From positions 620,001-684,000 of the forward strand of contig NZ_JAPMLP010000001.1 of NCBI RefSeq assembly GCF_026410285.1: DNA of 64,000 nucleotides, written 5' to 3'. A model generated the notes under the pieces. That model had not been told where the DNA came from and ran no database searches. It saw only the letters and a list, made by a program, of their open reading frames with translations. The position numbers and the translations under genes are program-made. The DNA is from Sulfitobacter sp. F26169L. GTDB lineage: Bacteria > Pseudomonadota > Alphaproteobacteria > Rhodobacterales > Rhodobacteraceae. Of this stretch, positions 8,899-17,771 are shown piece after piece; within the stretch, counting starts at the first letter, position 1; every line of letters starts with the position of its first letter.

Positions 8899-10188
8899 TT
8901 GGGAATGGAAAATATAAACACCCTTTTCGCCACCGCTTTACGCAAAGCGCGCCGTTATTCCCGCAAACTTTGGGTGCGCGTGGTGATGATGGGCCTGCTG
9001 GCGGTTGTCGCGACCGTGCTTAGCCAGTTGATAGAGGTTTATATCCCCGAAAAGCTCGCCCAGAGTTTGAGTGGCGATGCCGCCGACCGTCTGCTGCAGC
9101 TCATCGCCTCGGCAATGCTGTCGGTCACTATTTTCTCGATCACGGTTATGGTGTCGGTTTACCAGTCCTCCTCCACCCAATGGACGCCCCGTGTCCACCG
9201 CCTGATTATGACGGACAAAACTACCCAGAACACGCTGGCAATCTTCATCGGCGCCTATGTCTACTCCCTTCTTGGGATTATTTTGCGAGAACTGGGCATT
9301 TACGTCGACGAGCGGGCATTTGTGTTGTTTTGGATGACGGTTCTGGTTCTGGTGGTGATCGTTGTTTACCTGATCCGCTGGGTTTTACATTTGCAAGGAT
9401 TTGGGCAGCTGCTGGACACAACCCGTCAGGTTGAGGATGTGACTCGCGCGCAGTTCAAGGACCGTCTTGCGCGGCCCTGTCTGGGCGCGCATCCGCTAAC
9501 GGGTGATGTGCCGGAGGGCACCAGAACGCTGAAAGCGTGGGAGAGCGGATACATCCAGCAGATATACCCCGAAGCCCTGAATTCGATCGCCGAAAAGCAC
9601 GATGTTCATTTTTATCTGACGCAGGCGGTTGGTCACTTTGCATTCCTTGATGCGCCGCTGATGGAAGTGGAAAAGATGGGTGGCGAATTGGACTGGGACG
9701 CGCTGTACAAAGATGTTCAGGATGCCGTGTTTCTTGCCGATGTGCGCAATTACGAACAAGATCCCCGTTTTGGTCTGATTGTGATGAGCGAGATCGGATC
9801 AAAGGCCCTGTCACCGGGGGTGAATGACCCCGGAACGGCGATTGACGTGATCACCCGCATCGGGCGCATTTTATCAGACTACAAAGATGAGACAAAAGGC
9901 GAGCCCGAAACACTGTTGGCACATTTGCATGTCCCGCCGATTGATCCGGCGGATCTTTTGCGCGACGGTTTTGGTGCGGTGTCGCGTAACGGGGCCGGAA
10001 CGCTTGAGGTGCAGCAGCGGCTGCAGCAGACCCTTGCGGGACTGATGCGCCACCCCGATAGCGGATTGTGCCGCGCTGCGCGCGACATGGCGCGCGAGGA
10101 ACTGGCACGTGCGCTGGAAACGCTCAGCTTCGAGCCGGACCGCAAGGCGCTTATCGCCTCAAGCGATCCCGAAGTTCGCCCGAATTAG
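8899..10188 (+). CDS. DUF2254 membrane protein
   Basis: A 429-aa inner-membrane protein of the uncharacterised DUF2254 family. Four predicted transmembrane helices occupy about residues 27-50, 70-95, 115-135 and 145-170 (for example VLFWMTVLVLVVIVVYLI). The remainder is a soluble domain with the family block SPGVNDPGTAID near residues 310-321. The start is TTG at 8899, 8 nt after GAGGGG; ATG at 8905, two codons later, is the alternative. It sits between the two dehydrogenase paralogues, but nothing in the sequence links it to them functionally. No reaction can be assigned. Confidence 0.82.
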   Translation: MGMENINTLFATALRKARRYSRKLWVRVVMMGLLAVVATVLSQLIEVYIPEKLAQSLSGDAADRLLQLIASAMLSVTIFSITVMVSVYQSSSTQWTPRVHRLIMTDKTTQNTLAIFIGAYVYSLLGIILRELGIYVDERAFVLFWMTVLVLVVIVVYLIRWVLHLQGFGQLLDTTRQVEDVTRAQFKDRLARPCLGAHPLTGDVPEGTRTLKAWESGYIQQIYPEALNSIAEKHDVHFYLTQAVGHFAFLDAPLMEVEKMGGELDWDALYKDVQDAVFLADVRNYEQDPRFGLIVMSEIGSKALSPGVNDPGTAIDVITRIGRILSDYKDETKGEPETLLAHLHVPPIDPADLLRDGFGAVSRNGAGTLEVQQRLQQTLAGLMRHPDSGLCRAARDMAREELARALETLSFEPDRKALIASSDPEVRPN

Positions 10189-10292
10189 GGGCGCTGTAAG
10201 GGTTGCGACGGATCATGTCGCAAAATTGCTATCGGTCAGGAAGATAGGCAGCCACCATAGCCGGTACAGTAGCCACGATCAGGACCCGTTTC

Positions 10293-12716
10293 ATGCGCAC
10301 CCATGCCCAAGCCGTTGTCATCGGAGGCGGCGTTATCGGCTGCTCCATCCTTTATCACCTCACAAAACTGGGGTGGTCCGATGTCATGCTGCTGGAACGG
10401 GACGAGCTGACCTCGGGTTCGACGTGGCACGCGGCGGCCAACATTCACGGCCTGCACGACAATAACAACATCACGCGCATCCAGAATTACACAATGGATT
10501 TGTACAACGCGCTTGAGGCCGAGACGGGGCAAAGCTGTGGTGTGTTCCAGCCCGGAAGCCTGTATCTGGCGCAGACAGAAGCGCGCGAACACCAGTTACG
10601 TCTGCAAGCGGCCAAGGCCAAATACTACGGACTGGGCTTCTACGAGGTCAGCCGTGCAGAGGCCGAAAAACTGCATCCGCTGGTGGATTATGACGGAATC
10701 CGCTGCATCATGTACGAGCCTTCGGGCGGCAACGTGGACCCGTCCGGCGTGACAAACGCCTATGCCGCCGGCGCGCGGCAAAACGGTGCCGAGATTGTGC
10801 GGTTTTGCCCTGTCACGGGGACAGAGCAACAACCGGATGGCACTTGGATTGTGCGCTCCGGAAAAGGTGATATCCGGACGCAATGGGTGGTCAATGCGGC
10901 GGGCCTGTGGGGGCGTGAAGTTGCGGCGCTGGCAGGGATCAAACTGCCGTTGCAACCCACAGAGCACCAGTATTTTGTTACCGAAACCATTGCCGAAATC
11001 GAAGGTATGGAGGGCCGCCTGCCTTCTGTCGCGGACCGAGACGGAGAATACTACCTGCGTCAGGAAGGCAAGGGACTGCTGGTAGGGGCGTATGAAAAAA
11101 ACCTTCGGTTCTGGGCTGAAGACGGCACGCCGCAGGGGTTCGGGCACGAGTTGTTTGCCGATGATCTGGAAAGGATCGAGGAAAACATGCTGCGTGCGAT
11201 CGAGCGTGTGCCGGCCGTGGGCACCGCGGGGATCAAACGGGTCATCAACGGCCCGATGATCTGGTCCCCCGACAGCAATGTCCTGTTTGGCCCTGTGCCG
11301 GAGTTGCGCAATTATTTTTGCTGCAATGGGATCATCCCCGGATTTAGCCAATCGGGGGGCATGGGCCTGCTGGCCGCTGACTGGATTGTCACGGGCGAAA
11401 GCCGCTATGATATGTTTGCATGGGATGTCGCGCGATTTGGTGATTGGGCGGACAAGGCTTTCACCAAGGCGCGTGTGGGCGATCAATATGCCAACCGGTT
11501 CAAAATTCATTTTCCCAACGAAGAACGCAGTGCCGGACGCCCCGCGCGCTTGCGTCCTGTGTACGATACACAACGTGATATGGGCGCGGTGTTCGGCCTG
11601 AATTACGGCTGGGAGCACCCGCTGTATTTCGGCGATGAAGTGGGGGCGCAGGACCAGACCCACGGCTTTACCCGCCAGTCATGGTGGGATGTTGTGGGGA
11701 AGGAATGTCGGATGCTGCGCGAACATGCCGGTATCATCGACATATCGAACTTTGCAAAATACATCTGCAAGGGTAGCGGCGCCGAAGCCTGGCTGAACGC
11801 TGTGTTTGCCAACACAATGCCGCGCGAAGTCGGGCGGTCGTGCCTGACGCCGTTGATCGGCAAGCGCGGCGGGATCGCGGGTGATTTTACGGTGACCCGT
11901 CTTGCAGAGAATGAATTCTGGGTCATCGGCTCGGGCATGGCAGAGCGCTATCACTGGCGGTTTTTCAAAGAAGTGCCGCTGCCGGAGGGCACCACATTCG
12001 AGAGCCGTACCAACACCATGTGCGGGTTTAACGTTGCAGGGCCAAAATCGCGCGAGTTGCTTCAGCGATTGACCATCACATCGCTTGAAACGCGTGACTT
12101 TCCTTTCATGCGCTCGCAGTGGATCGAACTGGGCGGTGTGCGCTGTCTGGCTTTGCGCGTGTCCTTCACGGGTGATCTGGGGTGGGAATTGCACTGTGAT
12201 GAAGCGGATCAGAAGCGGCTGTACGACGCGCTTGTTACTGCGGGCGCGCAGGTGGGTGCCGGACCGGTGGGCAGCCGCGCCTTGATGTCGCTGCGGATCG
12301 AGAAAGGCTATGGCTCTTGGGGGCGGGAATACAGCCCCGAATACTGGCCGCAAGAGGTTGGACTGGCGCGGCTGTGCAAGCTGGACAAGCCGTTCCTCAA
12401 TCGTGATGCGGTGACCGAAACAATGGCAAATCCCGCGCGCGAGGAGCTTGTCCTGCTGGCGCTGGATGGGGGGCAAACGGAGGCGTCTTTTGCAGATGCA
12501 ACAGGCGGAGAACCGGTTTTCAAAGACGGTGTGGGCATTGGGCGGGTGACATCGGGCGCCTACGGGTATTTTGTCGGGCTGTCGCTTGCGCTTGCCTATA
12601 TCAAAGGGGGCAGTGCAGGGGAGGTTGTGGATGTGATGGTGTTGGGCAAACCACACAAGGCGACGATACTTGCCGAGCCGCCGTTTGACCCTGAAGGCAA
12701 ACGATTGCGCGCCTAG
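10293..12716 (+). CDS. Second DMGDH/sarcosine dehydrogenase-like FAD protein
   Basis: An 807-aa paralogue of the protein at 6343-8760 with the same order: FAD-binding DAO domain (GGGVIG at 11-16, GSTWHAA with His46), FAO linker, GcvT and GcvT_C domains (RVSFTGDLGWELH). After the flavin His it reads ANIHG instead of the GGFHT of its sister, and many surface blocks differ, so the two probably act on different methylated amines. It is expected to use tetrahydrofolate as C1 acceptor and an electron-transfer flavoprotein (family knowledge). The gene is transcribed on its own and is followed by a palindromic repeat at 12729-12793 that separates it from the convergent CBS gene. Confidence 0.87.
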   Translation: MRTHAQAVVIGGGVIGCSILYHLTKLGWSDVMLLERDELTSGSTWHAAANIHGLHDNNNITRIQNYTMDLYNALEAETGQSCGVFQPGSLYLAQTEAREHQLRLQAAKAKYYGLGFYEVSRAEAEKLHPLVDYDGIRCIMYEPSGGNVDPSGVTNAYAAGARQNGAEIVRFCPVTGTEQQPDGTWIVRSGKGDIRTQWVVNAAGLWGREVAALAGIKLPLQPTEHQYFVTETIAEIEGMEGRLPSVADRDGEYYLRQEGKGLLVGAYEKNLRFWAEDGTPQGFGHELFADDLERIEENMLRAIERVPAVGTAGIKRVINGPMIWSPDSNVLFGPVPELRNYFCCNGIIPGFSQSGGMGLLAADWIVTGESRYDMFAWDVARFGDWADKAFTKARVGDQYANRFKIHFPNEERSAGRPARLRPVYDTQRDMGAVFGLNYGWEHPLYFGDEVGAQDQTHGFTRQSWWDVVGKECRMLREHAGIIDISNFAKYICKGSGAEAWLNAVFANTMPREVGRSCLTPLIGKRGGIAGDFTVTRLAENEFWVIGSGMAERYHWRFFKEVPLPEGTTFESRTNTMCGFNVAGPKSRELLQRLTITSLETRDFPFMRSQWIELGGVRCLALRVSFTGDLGWELHCDEADQKRLYDALVTAGAQVGAGPVGSRALMSLRIEKGYGSWGREYSPEYWPQEVGLARLCKLDKPFLNRDAVTETMANPAREELVLLALDGGQTEASFADATGGEPVFKDGVGIGRVTSGAYGYFVGLSLALAYIKGGSAGEVVDVMVLGKPHKATILAEPPFDPEGKRLRA

Positions 12717-12728
12717 ATTGTGTAGTTC

Positions 12729-12793
12729 GGGGCGCTGCCCCGTCTTCGGCCTTTGGCCGAAGACTCCCCGGGATATTTGGGGCCAAAAGAAAT
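12729..12793 (+). repeat. Intergenic palindromic repeat, copy 1
   Basis: This consists of a GGGGCGCTGCCCC hairpin, a GTCTTCGGC/GCCGAAGAC hairpin, then CCCCGGGATATTT and GGCCAAAAGAAATA. The same end sequences recur in inverse orientation at 23342-23390, where the middle hairpin is absent. I recall this pattern as frequent between roseobacter genes. Here it lies between two convergent genes and may act as a transcription end. Confidence 0.7.
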
Positions 12794-12803
12794 AACGGGT
12801 GTG

Positions 12804-14111
12804 TTAAAGAGGACGGATTTTCAGGTCTGTGATGCGGTTACCTTCGCGTTTGAGAACTTCGAACCGGAATCCGTGGAACAGAAAGACCTGTCCGCTGGTC
12901 GGAATCATCTGTGCTTCGTGGATGACAAGGCCAGCAACGGTGTTCGCTTCGTCGTCGGGCAGGTTCCAGTCGTTTGCGCGGTTGAGATCACGGATTGTCA
13001 TTGCGCCATCGATCAGGAACTGGCCGTCACTGTCGGTTTTGATGGCGTGTTCGGCGAGGGGGTCAAACTCGTCGGTGATTTCGCCGACAATCTCTTCGAG
13101 GATATCTTCGAGAGTGATCAGGCCCTGGAGGGTTCCGTATTCATCAACCACAAGCGCGAAGTGGGTTCTGCGGTGCAGGAACTGGCGCATCTGCTCATCA
13201 AGTGTGGAAGTTTCGGGCACGAAATACGGCTCTTTTGCAATTTCGGCGATGTCGAATTCTTTGAGGGCTGCGGCATCCCCTTCGGCGCCGCCGATGAGTT
13301 TGTACATCGCCCGCAGCAGGTCTTTTGCGTGGATCACACCGATAATGTTTTCGGGGTCGTCACGGTAAACTGGAAGCCGTGTGTGATTGGAGCGCAGGCA
13401 CTGTTCCAAGATATCGGAGGGACTGTTACCTGCATCGATCATCTCTATGCCGGAGCGGTGTAGCATGATTTCCTCTACCACACGTTCGCGCAGATCGAGC
13501 GCGCCAAGGATACGGTCGCGGTCTTCTTTTTCAACGACACCTTCGGAGTGGCCAAGCTGTAAAGCGCCTGCGATTTCTTCCCGCACAGCGAGGATGTTGC
13601 TATCGGGGTCAACAGAAACACCGAGCAAGCGCAGCAGACCGCGCACCAGCAGCCGCACAACGCTGACCACCGGGGCAAACACAAATACAACAACGCTGAT
13701 CGGTCCGGAAACAAGAGCGGCGGCGCGTTCTGCATTTGTGATTGCGTAGGTTTTTGGCAGGACTTCGGAAAAGATAAGAACAAGGAGTGTCATGACCAAA
13801 GTCGCCAAGGCAACACCGCTTTCACCGAAAAGGCGTGTAAACAAGGCTGTTGCCAAAGAGGCTGCGAGGATGTTGACGAGGTTGTTTCCCAAAAGGACCG
13901 AGCCGATGAGGCGTTCGTTGTCTTCGGTAATGCTCAGCGCGCGCTGTGCGCCAACCGAGCCTTTATCCGCCTGTGTCCGCAGCTTTCCCCGTGAGGCCGC
14001 TGTCAGGGCGGTTTCGGAACCGGAGAAAAAACCTGACAGGATCAGCAGGAAAAGAATGATCGCTGTGGAAATCCAGAACGCGGTATCTGCCGTAGCTTGT
14101 GGCATGTCCAT
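12804..14111 (-). CDS. HlyC/CorC-family transporter-associated protein (CNNM-CBS-CorC)
   Basis: A 435-aa membrane protein of the hemolysin C/CorC/CNNM family, linked in other bacteria to Mg2+/Co2+ efflux. The N-terminal DUF21 domain (about residues 1-190) has several hydrophobic helices and the SGFFSGSETALTA signature. A CBS pair occupies about 205-330 (LPVYRDDPENIIGVIHAKDL, ALVVDEYGTLQGLITLEDIL), and a C-terminal CorC_HlyC domain ends in FRFEVLKREGNRI. The start was placed at 14111 because a GAGG lies 9 nt upstream and membrane sequence begins soon after; the longer frame to 14252 adds an unlikely polar extension. xerD lies upstream on the same strand across a 268-bp gap with no clear terminator. 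The transported ion is uncertain. Confidence 0.85.
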   Translation of the reverse strand: MDMPQATADTAFWISTAIILFLLILSGFFSGSETALTAASRGKLRTQADKGSVGAQRALSITEDNERLIGSVLLGNNLVNILAASLATALFTRLFGESGVALATLVMTLLVLIFSEVLPKTYAITNAERAAALVSGPISVVVFVFAPVVSVVRLLVRGLLRLLGVSVDPDSNILAVREEIAGALQLGHSEGVVEKEDRDRILGALDLRERVVEEIMLHRSGIEMIDAGNSPSDILEQCLRSNHTRLPVYRDDPENIIGVIHAKDLLRAMYKLIGGAEGDAAALKEFDIAEIAKEPYFVPETSTLDEQMRQFLHRRTHFALVVDEYGTLQGLITLEDILEEIVGEITDEFDPLAEHAIKTDSDGQFLIDGAMTIRDLNRANDWNLPDDEANTVAGLVIHEAQMIPTSGQVFLFHGFRFEVLKREGNRITDLKIRPL

Positions 14112-14379
14112 TGGGGGAAACCTCTGTGTGATAAGTCTGTATGTTATGGGGCGCGGGGGTGCAGCATTCAAGGAGGGCGTTGCGGGAAAGAGCTTGTTTT
14201 GGATGCTTAGGCGCGTTGTTGGCTGCGCTGCTGCGCTAATTTGGCGTGGCAAGAGGCAGATTTACGCAATTTACACAAGACTGACCTAAGTTTTCCGGGA
14301 TGGGAATGGAGCGAAGGTACTGGGTTTGCACAAATGGATAAGGAGATCCGGGGCCGATGCCGCTTTGCTGTGGAAGCTT

Positions 14380-15345
14380 CTAGATGCTGTCGGAGGTCTT
14401 CTTTTTAATCGCTGTTTCGGACAACGGATGATGATCCAGAACCAGTTCTGACAGGCGCGCCTCTAGTACGTGGGTGTAGATTTCTGTGGTAGCAACATCG
14501 GCGTGGCCCAGCATGGTCTGGATGGCGCGCAGATCTGCGCCGCCGGCGAGAAGGTGGGTTGCAAATGCATGGCGCAGGGTGTGCGGTGTAACCTTGGCCG
14601 GATCGACGCCAGCTGCGACTGCGATTTCCTTGATGAGAAGGTAAAACCGGTGGCGCGTCAGGTGGCCATCCTTGCCACGGGAGGGAAACAGGAAACGCGA
14701 TGGTGGCAGTTTTTTCGCCACACGCGCTGCTTCGCTTTCGTCGCGCAGACGTATCCAGAGAGCCAGCGCATCGCGCGCATCCGGTGACAGGGGCACCATC
14801 CGCTCTTTACCCCCCTTGCCGAGGATGAGCAGCAGGCGGGGGTCGCCGCGGGTGGCGCTGACCGGTAGGCCGACCAGTTCACTGACCCGCATTCCGGTGG
14901 CGTAGAGAAGTTCCATTAGGCACGTGTTGCGCACGCGATCCGTGGTATTGCGGCCCAAGCTGCGTGCAGCAGACAGCAGGCGGTCAACCTCCTGCACGGA
15001 AAGGATTTTGGGAAGGCGCTTGTCCTGGCCGGGGCCGCTAATCTGGATGGCGGGATTGTCGCTGCGCAACCCCTCTTCGAACGCAAAGCGATAGAGCTGC
15101 TTGACTGCCGACAAACGCCGGGCGCGGGTGGATTTGGCAAGGCCCTGCGCATCGCAGGATACCAGATACGCCTCGACATCGGCACGGCTGGCTTGGTCGA
15201 AGGTGCAATCGCGATGGGCCAGCCAGCTGTCAAAATCCTTCAGGTCGCGCCCGTAGGCGAGCAGGGTGTTTGTGGCAGCACCCAGTTCGGCGGCCTGTGC
15301 CTCCAGAAACATGGATATCCAGGATGACGGGGGGCGTTTGGTCAT
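14380..15345 (-). CDS. xerD: Tyrosine recombinase XerD
   Basis: A 321-aa site-specific recombinase that with XerC resolves chromosome dimers at dif under FtsK control. The N-terminal SAM-like core-binding domain covers about 5-95. The catalytic set is complete: Arg153 in GMRVSELVGL, Lys177 in LGKGGKERMVPL, His255 and Arg258 in HTLRHAFATHLL, His281 in LGHADVATTEIYTHV and nucleophile Tyr290. The start ATG overlaps the stop of the upstream gene by 4 nt (ATGA), so the two are translationally coupled. XerC cannot be fully excluded by eye, but the TLRHAFATHLL and HADVATTEIYTHV blocks favour XerD. No attachment sites or mobile genes surround it, so it is a housekeeping enzyme and not an integrase of an island. 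Confidence 0.9.
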   Translation of the reverse strand: MTKRPPSSWISMFLEAQAAELGAATNTLLAYGRDLKDFDSWLAHRDCTFDQASRADVEAYLVSCDAQGLAKSTRARRLSAVKQLYRFAFEEGLRSDNPAIQISGPGQDKRLPKILSVQEVDRLLSAARSLGRNTTDRVRNTCLMELLYATGMRVSELVGLPVSATRGDPRLLLILGKGGKERMVPLSPDARDALALWIRLRDESEAARVAKKLPPSRFLFPSRGKDGHLTRHRFYLLIKEIAVAAGVDPAKVTPHTLRHAFATHLLAGGADLRAIQTMLGHADVATTEIYTHVLEARLSELVLDHHPLSETAIKKKTSDSI

Positions 15346-16943
15346 GGTGACCGTTCCAGCAGCAGAATTTGCAGAGCGGCGCGGCGGGCGGTGTCTTCTA
15401 GTCCTAATGCCCGCAACGTGCCAAGAGATTCGCGCAAGGCACGGCTGTCTCCACGGGCACCGTCGCGCAGGGAGTCGAGCGTGGCCAGCAGCGCCTCACC
15501 CAAACGCTGTGTCTTTGCCATCTCAATCCACTCCTGACGGGGGGCGGGAGTGGAAAATGCATCATTGATCGCACGGGGCAGGGCATCCGACGGGGCTTTT
15601 GCAACGGCTTCGCCCTGTGCAACGGCACGGATCAACGCCATCTCCGGACCCAGTTTGATCTCATCGCCCAATGCAACAGCGACCATCTCATAAGCGGGCG
15701 ATAATAGACCCATTCGCGCCTTTATCCGTGCTGCTTTTCCGGTCAGTTCGATTTCTGTGATCCGGTCGTAAAATGCGGTGGCGAAACTCACTTCCAGCTC
15801 TGCCTCACGCATGTGATGCCAGGCAGCGGGAAGCGTTTTCGAAACCGCTTCGACGCTGTTGGTGTTAAGGGCTGTGTCAAACCGTTGCACGGCGCGGACG
15901 CGGTCCCATATTCCGCCAGATGCAGCTGGCTGGCGATTCGTATAGAGGCCAAGCAGGCGGTTGTCGGGCAGCGCGCCTGCGCGGGTCAACCGCTCGGCCG
16001 CTTCGAGTTGGGATTTCCAGCCTGCAATATCACGCAGATCGGCCACGGCGTAGGCGCGCGGCAGCGGTCCGGTCGGGAGCGGCTCGCCTATGGTTTCAAA
16101 CAAGCGGAACGTCAGCGGGTCAACTTTGCGCGGTGATTTCAACGGGGCGGCATCTTCGAAGACATCGGGGTTCAGGAAGCGGTCAAGGACATCTAGTGTT
16201 TCGCGCGGTAACAGAGACAGCGCTTTTGCAGAACCGAAGGTCAGCGCGGCGGTATCCCAGTCGCCCCCGCGGGCGGCACAGAAAATCTGCAAGCCGGCAT
16301 CGTTTGTCAGATAGCGCGCGCGTGATAGCGCACCGCATGCGGTATCTTCTGTACCCACCAACAATCCAAGCTGCGCCCATAAATCGAACAGGCTGCGGGA
16401 GGTAGAAGCCCCCGCCTGTTCCAGTAGCGCCAGCGCGGGATCGACCGCGCCCAGTGCCATCAGTTTTTCAGCGCGCGCAAGGGTCAGTGCGTTTTGCGCA
16501 GATGCGGTGCCGTTTGGTGCGGATGCCTCTGTCAGCAGCAGCGTGAACAACAGCGCATTGCTTGCGGGTAACTCAAGATCAGGCAGTTTGTTCAGGCGAC
16601 GGGCAAGATCGGCCACATCGCTCCCCACCCAGAGATCGGGCTTCATTCCGGTGACGGCGGGGGGCACAAGACCTACGTTTGCAGGCGCACCCGCATCAAG
16701 CGAGCGGGTGATGATGTGCGGGGCACTGCCGTTATTGGTGACCGCCGGTTCGTCCACCGGTTTTGCGGCCGGTTTTGATGCGCGCGGGGCAGGTGCGCGG
16801 GGCAATTGCCCCAGCGGCGCCGGTTTATCGAGCCAATCGATCACCGACAGGGGCGCAGTGCTCTGCGCGCTTGCGGCAAACGCAAACGGCAGAAACACGC
16901 CAATGACGCCGGCGCGTAATCCGCTCATCACGGGGAAAGACAT
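15342..16943 (-). CDS. Secreted Ala-rich protein of unknown function
   Basis: A 533-aa protein with a Sec-type signal peptide (ALRAGV-like basic start, hydrophobic VIGVFLPFAFA, then AASAQ cleavage site), a Pro/Ala-rich linker to about residue 75 and a long alpha-helical, Ala/Leu-rich region that could be TPR-like. I do not recognise a named family. The start was set at 16943 because the signal peptide begins there and GAGGGG lies 10 nt upstream; the frame is open to 17066 but that part overlaps the small gene upstream. It sits between a 50-aa membrane peptide and xerD, overlapping xerD by 4 nt. A periplasmic or envelope role is inferred from export only. Confidence 0.7.
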   Translation of the reverse strand: MSFPVMSGLRAGVIGVFLPFAFAASAQSTAPLSVIDWLDKPAPLGQLPRAPAPRASKPAAKPVDEPAVTNNGSAPHIITRSLDAGAPANVGLVPPAVTGMKPDLWVGSDVADLARRLNKLPDLELPASNALLFTLLLTEASAPNGTASAQNALTLARAEKLMALGAVDPALALLEQAGASTSRSLFDLWAQLGLLVGTEDTACGALSRARYLTNDAGLQIFCAARGGDWDTAALTFGSAKALSLLPRETLDVLDRFLNPDVFEDAAPLKSPRKVDPLTFRLFETIGEPLPTGPLPRAYAVADLRDIAGWKSQLEAAERLTRAGALPDNRLLGLYTNRQPAASGGIWDRVRAVQRFDTALNTNSVEAVSKTLPAAWHHMREAELEVSFATAFYDRITEIELTGKAARIKARMGLLSPAYEMVAVALGDEIKLGPEMALIRAVAQGEAVAKAPSDALPRAINDAFSTPAPRQEWIEMAKTQRLGEALLATLDSLRDGARGDSRALRESLGTLRALGLEDTARRAALQILLLERSP

Positions 16944-16947
16944 GGCG

Positions 16948-17100
16948 CTATTGCCCCTCAAGCGTGACGGGCATCCGTATTTCTTCTGCGGGCGGCGCAA
17001 AGTCGATCCCGATTTCAGGGCCGACATACGCAAAACCCACAAGCCCGATAAATCCGAGAATCGCAAGGATAAACAGAAGCTTGAAGAGTTTTCCTAACAT
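16948..17100 (-). CDS. Small 50-aa membrane protein
   Basis: A short gene encoding MLGKLFKLLFILAILGFIGL followed by a short tail rich in Pro, Glu and Asp that ends LEGQ. It has one transmembrane helix (about residues 4-25) and a probable periplasmic acidic tail. Its stop (16948-16950) is 4 nt before the start of the secreted protein gene, whose ribosome site lies inside its last codons, so the two appear coupled. It is divergent from aroK with a 77-bp shared promoter region. I recall similar peptides at this place in roseobacters; the function is unknown. Confidence 0.7.
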   Translation of the reverse strand: MLGKLFKLLFILAILGFIGLVGFAYVGPEIGIDFAPPAEEIRMPVTLEGQ

Positions 17101-17115
17101 TTTTACCTGCCTGAT

Positions 17116-17143
17116 TTGCCATTATTTTTCCAAACTATATATG
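17116..17143 (+). promoter_or_regulatory. Possible sigma-70 promoter for aroK-aroB
   Basis: TTGCCA at 17116-17121 and TATATG at 17138-17143 with a 16-bp spacer match consensus at 5/6 and 4/6 positions. They lie in the 77-bp gap between aroK and the divergent small-protein operon, 35 bp before the aroK ATG. An AT-rich stretch here could also serve the opposite strand. Confidence 0.35.
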
Positions 17144-17177
17144 GCCTTTTCGGTAAGATCACGTCATTCAGGAACAA

Positions 17178-17771
17178 ATGCATGAAAATGATCCCTCCAC
17201 GGCTGACATCCGCCGACCGAACCCCGACTACCGACTGAAAAAGACGGTGGCGTTGGTGGGTATGATGGGAGCTGGCAAGACGGCGGTGGGCCGTGCGGTC
17301 TCGGCAAAGCTGGGTGTGCCGTTTCTGGACAGTGATGCCGAAATAGAAACCGCCGCGAATCTTTCCGTGCCCGAGATATTCCAGCGCGATGGTGAGGAAT
17401 TCTTTCGCAAGCGCGAGACGGAAGTGATCCGCCGCCTGCTGGAAACACAGACCGGTATTCTGTCCACAGGGGGTGGTGCGTTTCTGGCGCAGATCAATCG
17501 CGATAATATCAGCGAGAAGGGCGTCGCAGTCTGGCTTGATGCGGATCTGGAGCTGTTGTGGAGCCGTGTGCGCCACAAAGACACGCGTCCCTTGCTGCGC
17601 ACAGCCGACCCGCGCGCCACATTGGGCGAAATCTTTGCCGCGCGTACACCGATTTACAAACTGTCCGAATTGCGGGTGAAATGCGCCGCAGAATTGTCGA
17701 TTGATGCCATGGCGGGGCGGGTGATCGAAACATTGCTGACGCGGCCCGATGTTCTGGAGCATAGAAAATGA
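17178..17771 (+). CDS. aroK: Shikimate kinase
   Basis: A 197-aa cytosolic kinase that phosphorylates shikimate at the 3-OH in aromatic amino acid synthesis. The Walker A GMMGAGKTAVG lies at about 28-38. The shikimate-binding Asp is in FLDSDAEIE, the FFRKRE block contains the binding Arg, and the GGGAF motif sits near residue 100. RPLLRTADP is the adenine/lid region. An AGGAA sequence precedes the ATG at 17178. The stop overlaps the aroB start by 4 nt, the usual aroK-aroB operon. Confidence 0.95.
   Translation: MHENDPSTADIRRPNPDYRLKKTVALVGMMGAGKTAVGRAVSAKLGVPFLDSDAEIETAANLSVPEIFQRDGEEFFRKRETEVIRRLLETQTGILSTGGGAFLAQINRDNISEKGVAVWLDADLELLWSRVRHKDTRPLLRTADPRATLGEIFAARTPIYKLSELRVKCAAELSIDAMAGRVIETLLTRPDVLEHRK

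Noticed and set aside
14380-15345. Tyrosine recombinase as sign of a mobile island
   Set aside because: It is XerD-like with housekeeping neighbours; no direct repeats, tRNA or cargo genes are present.
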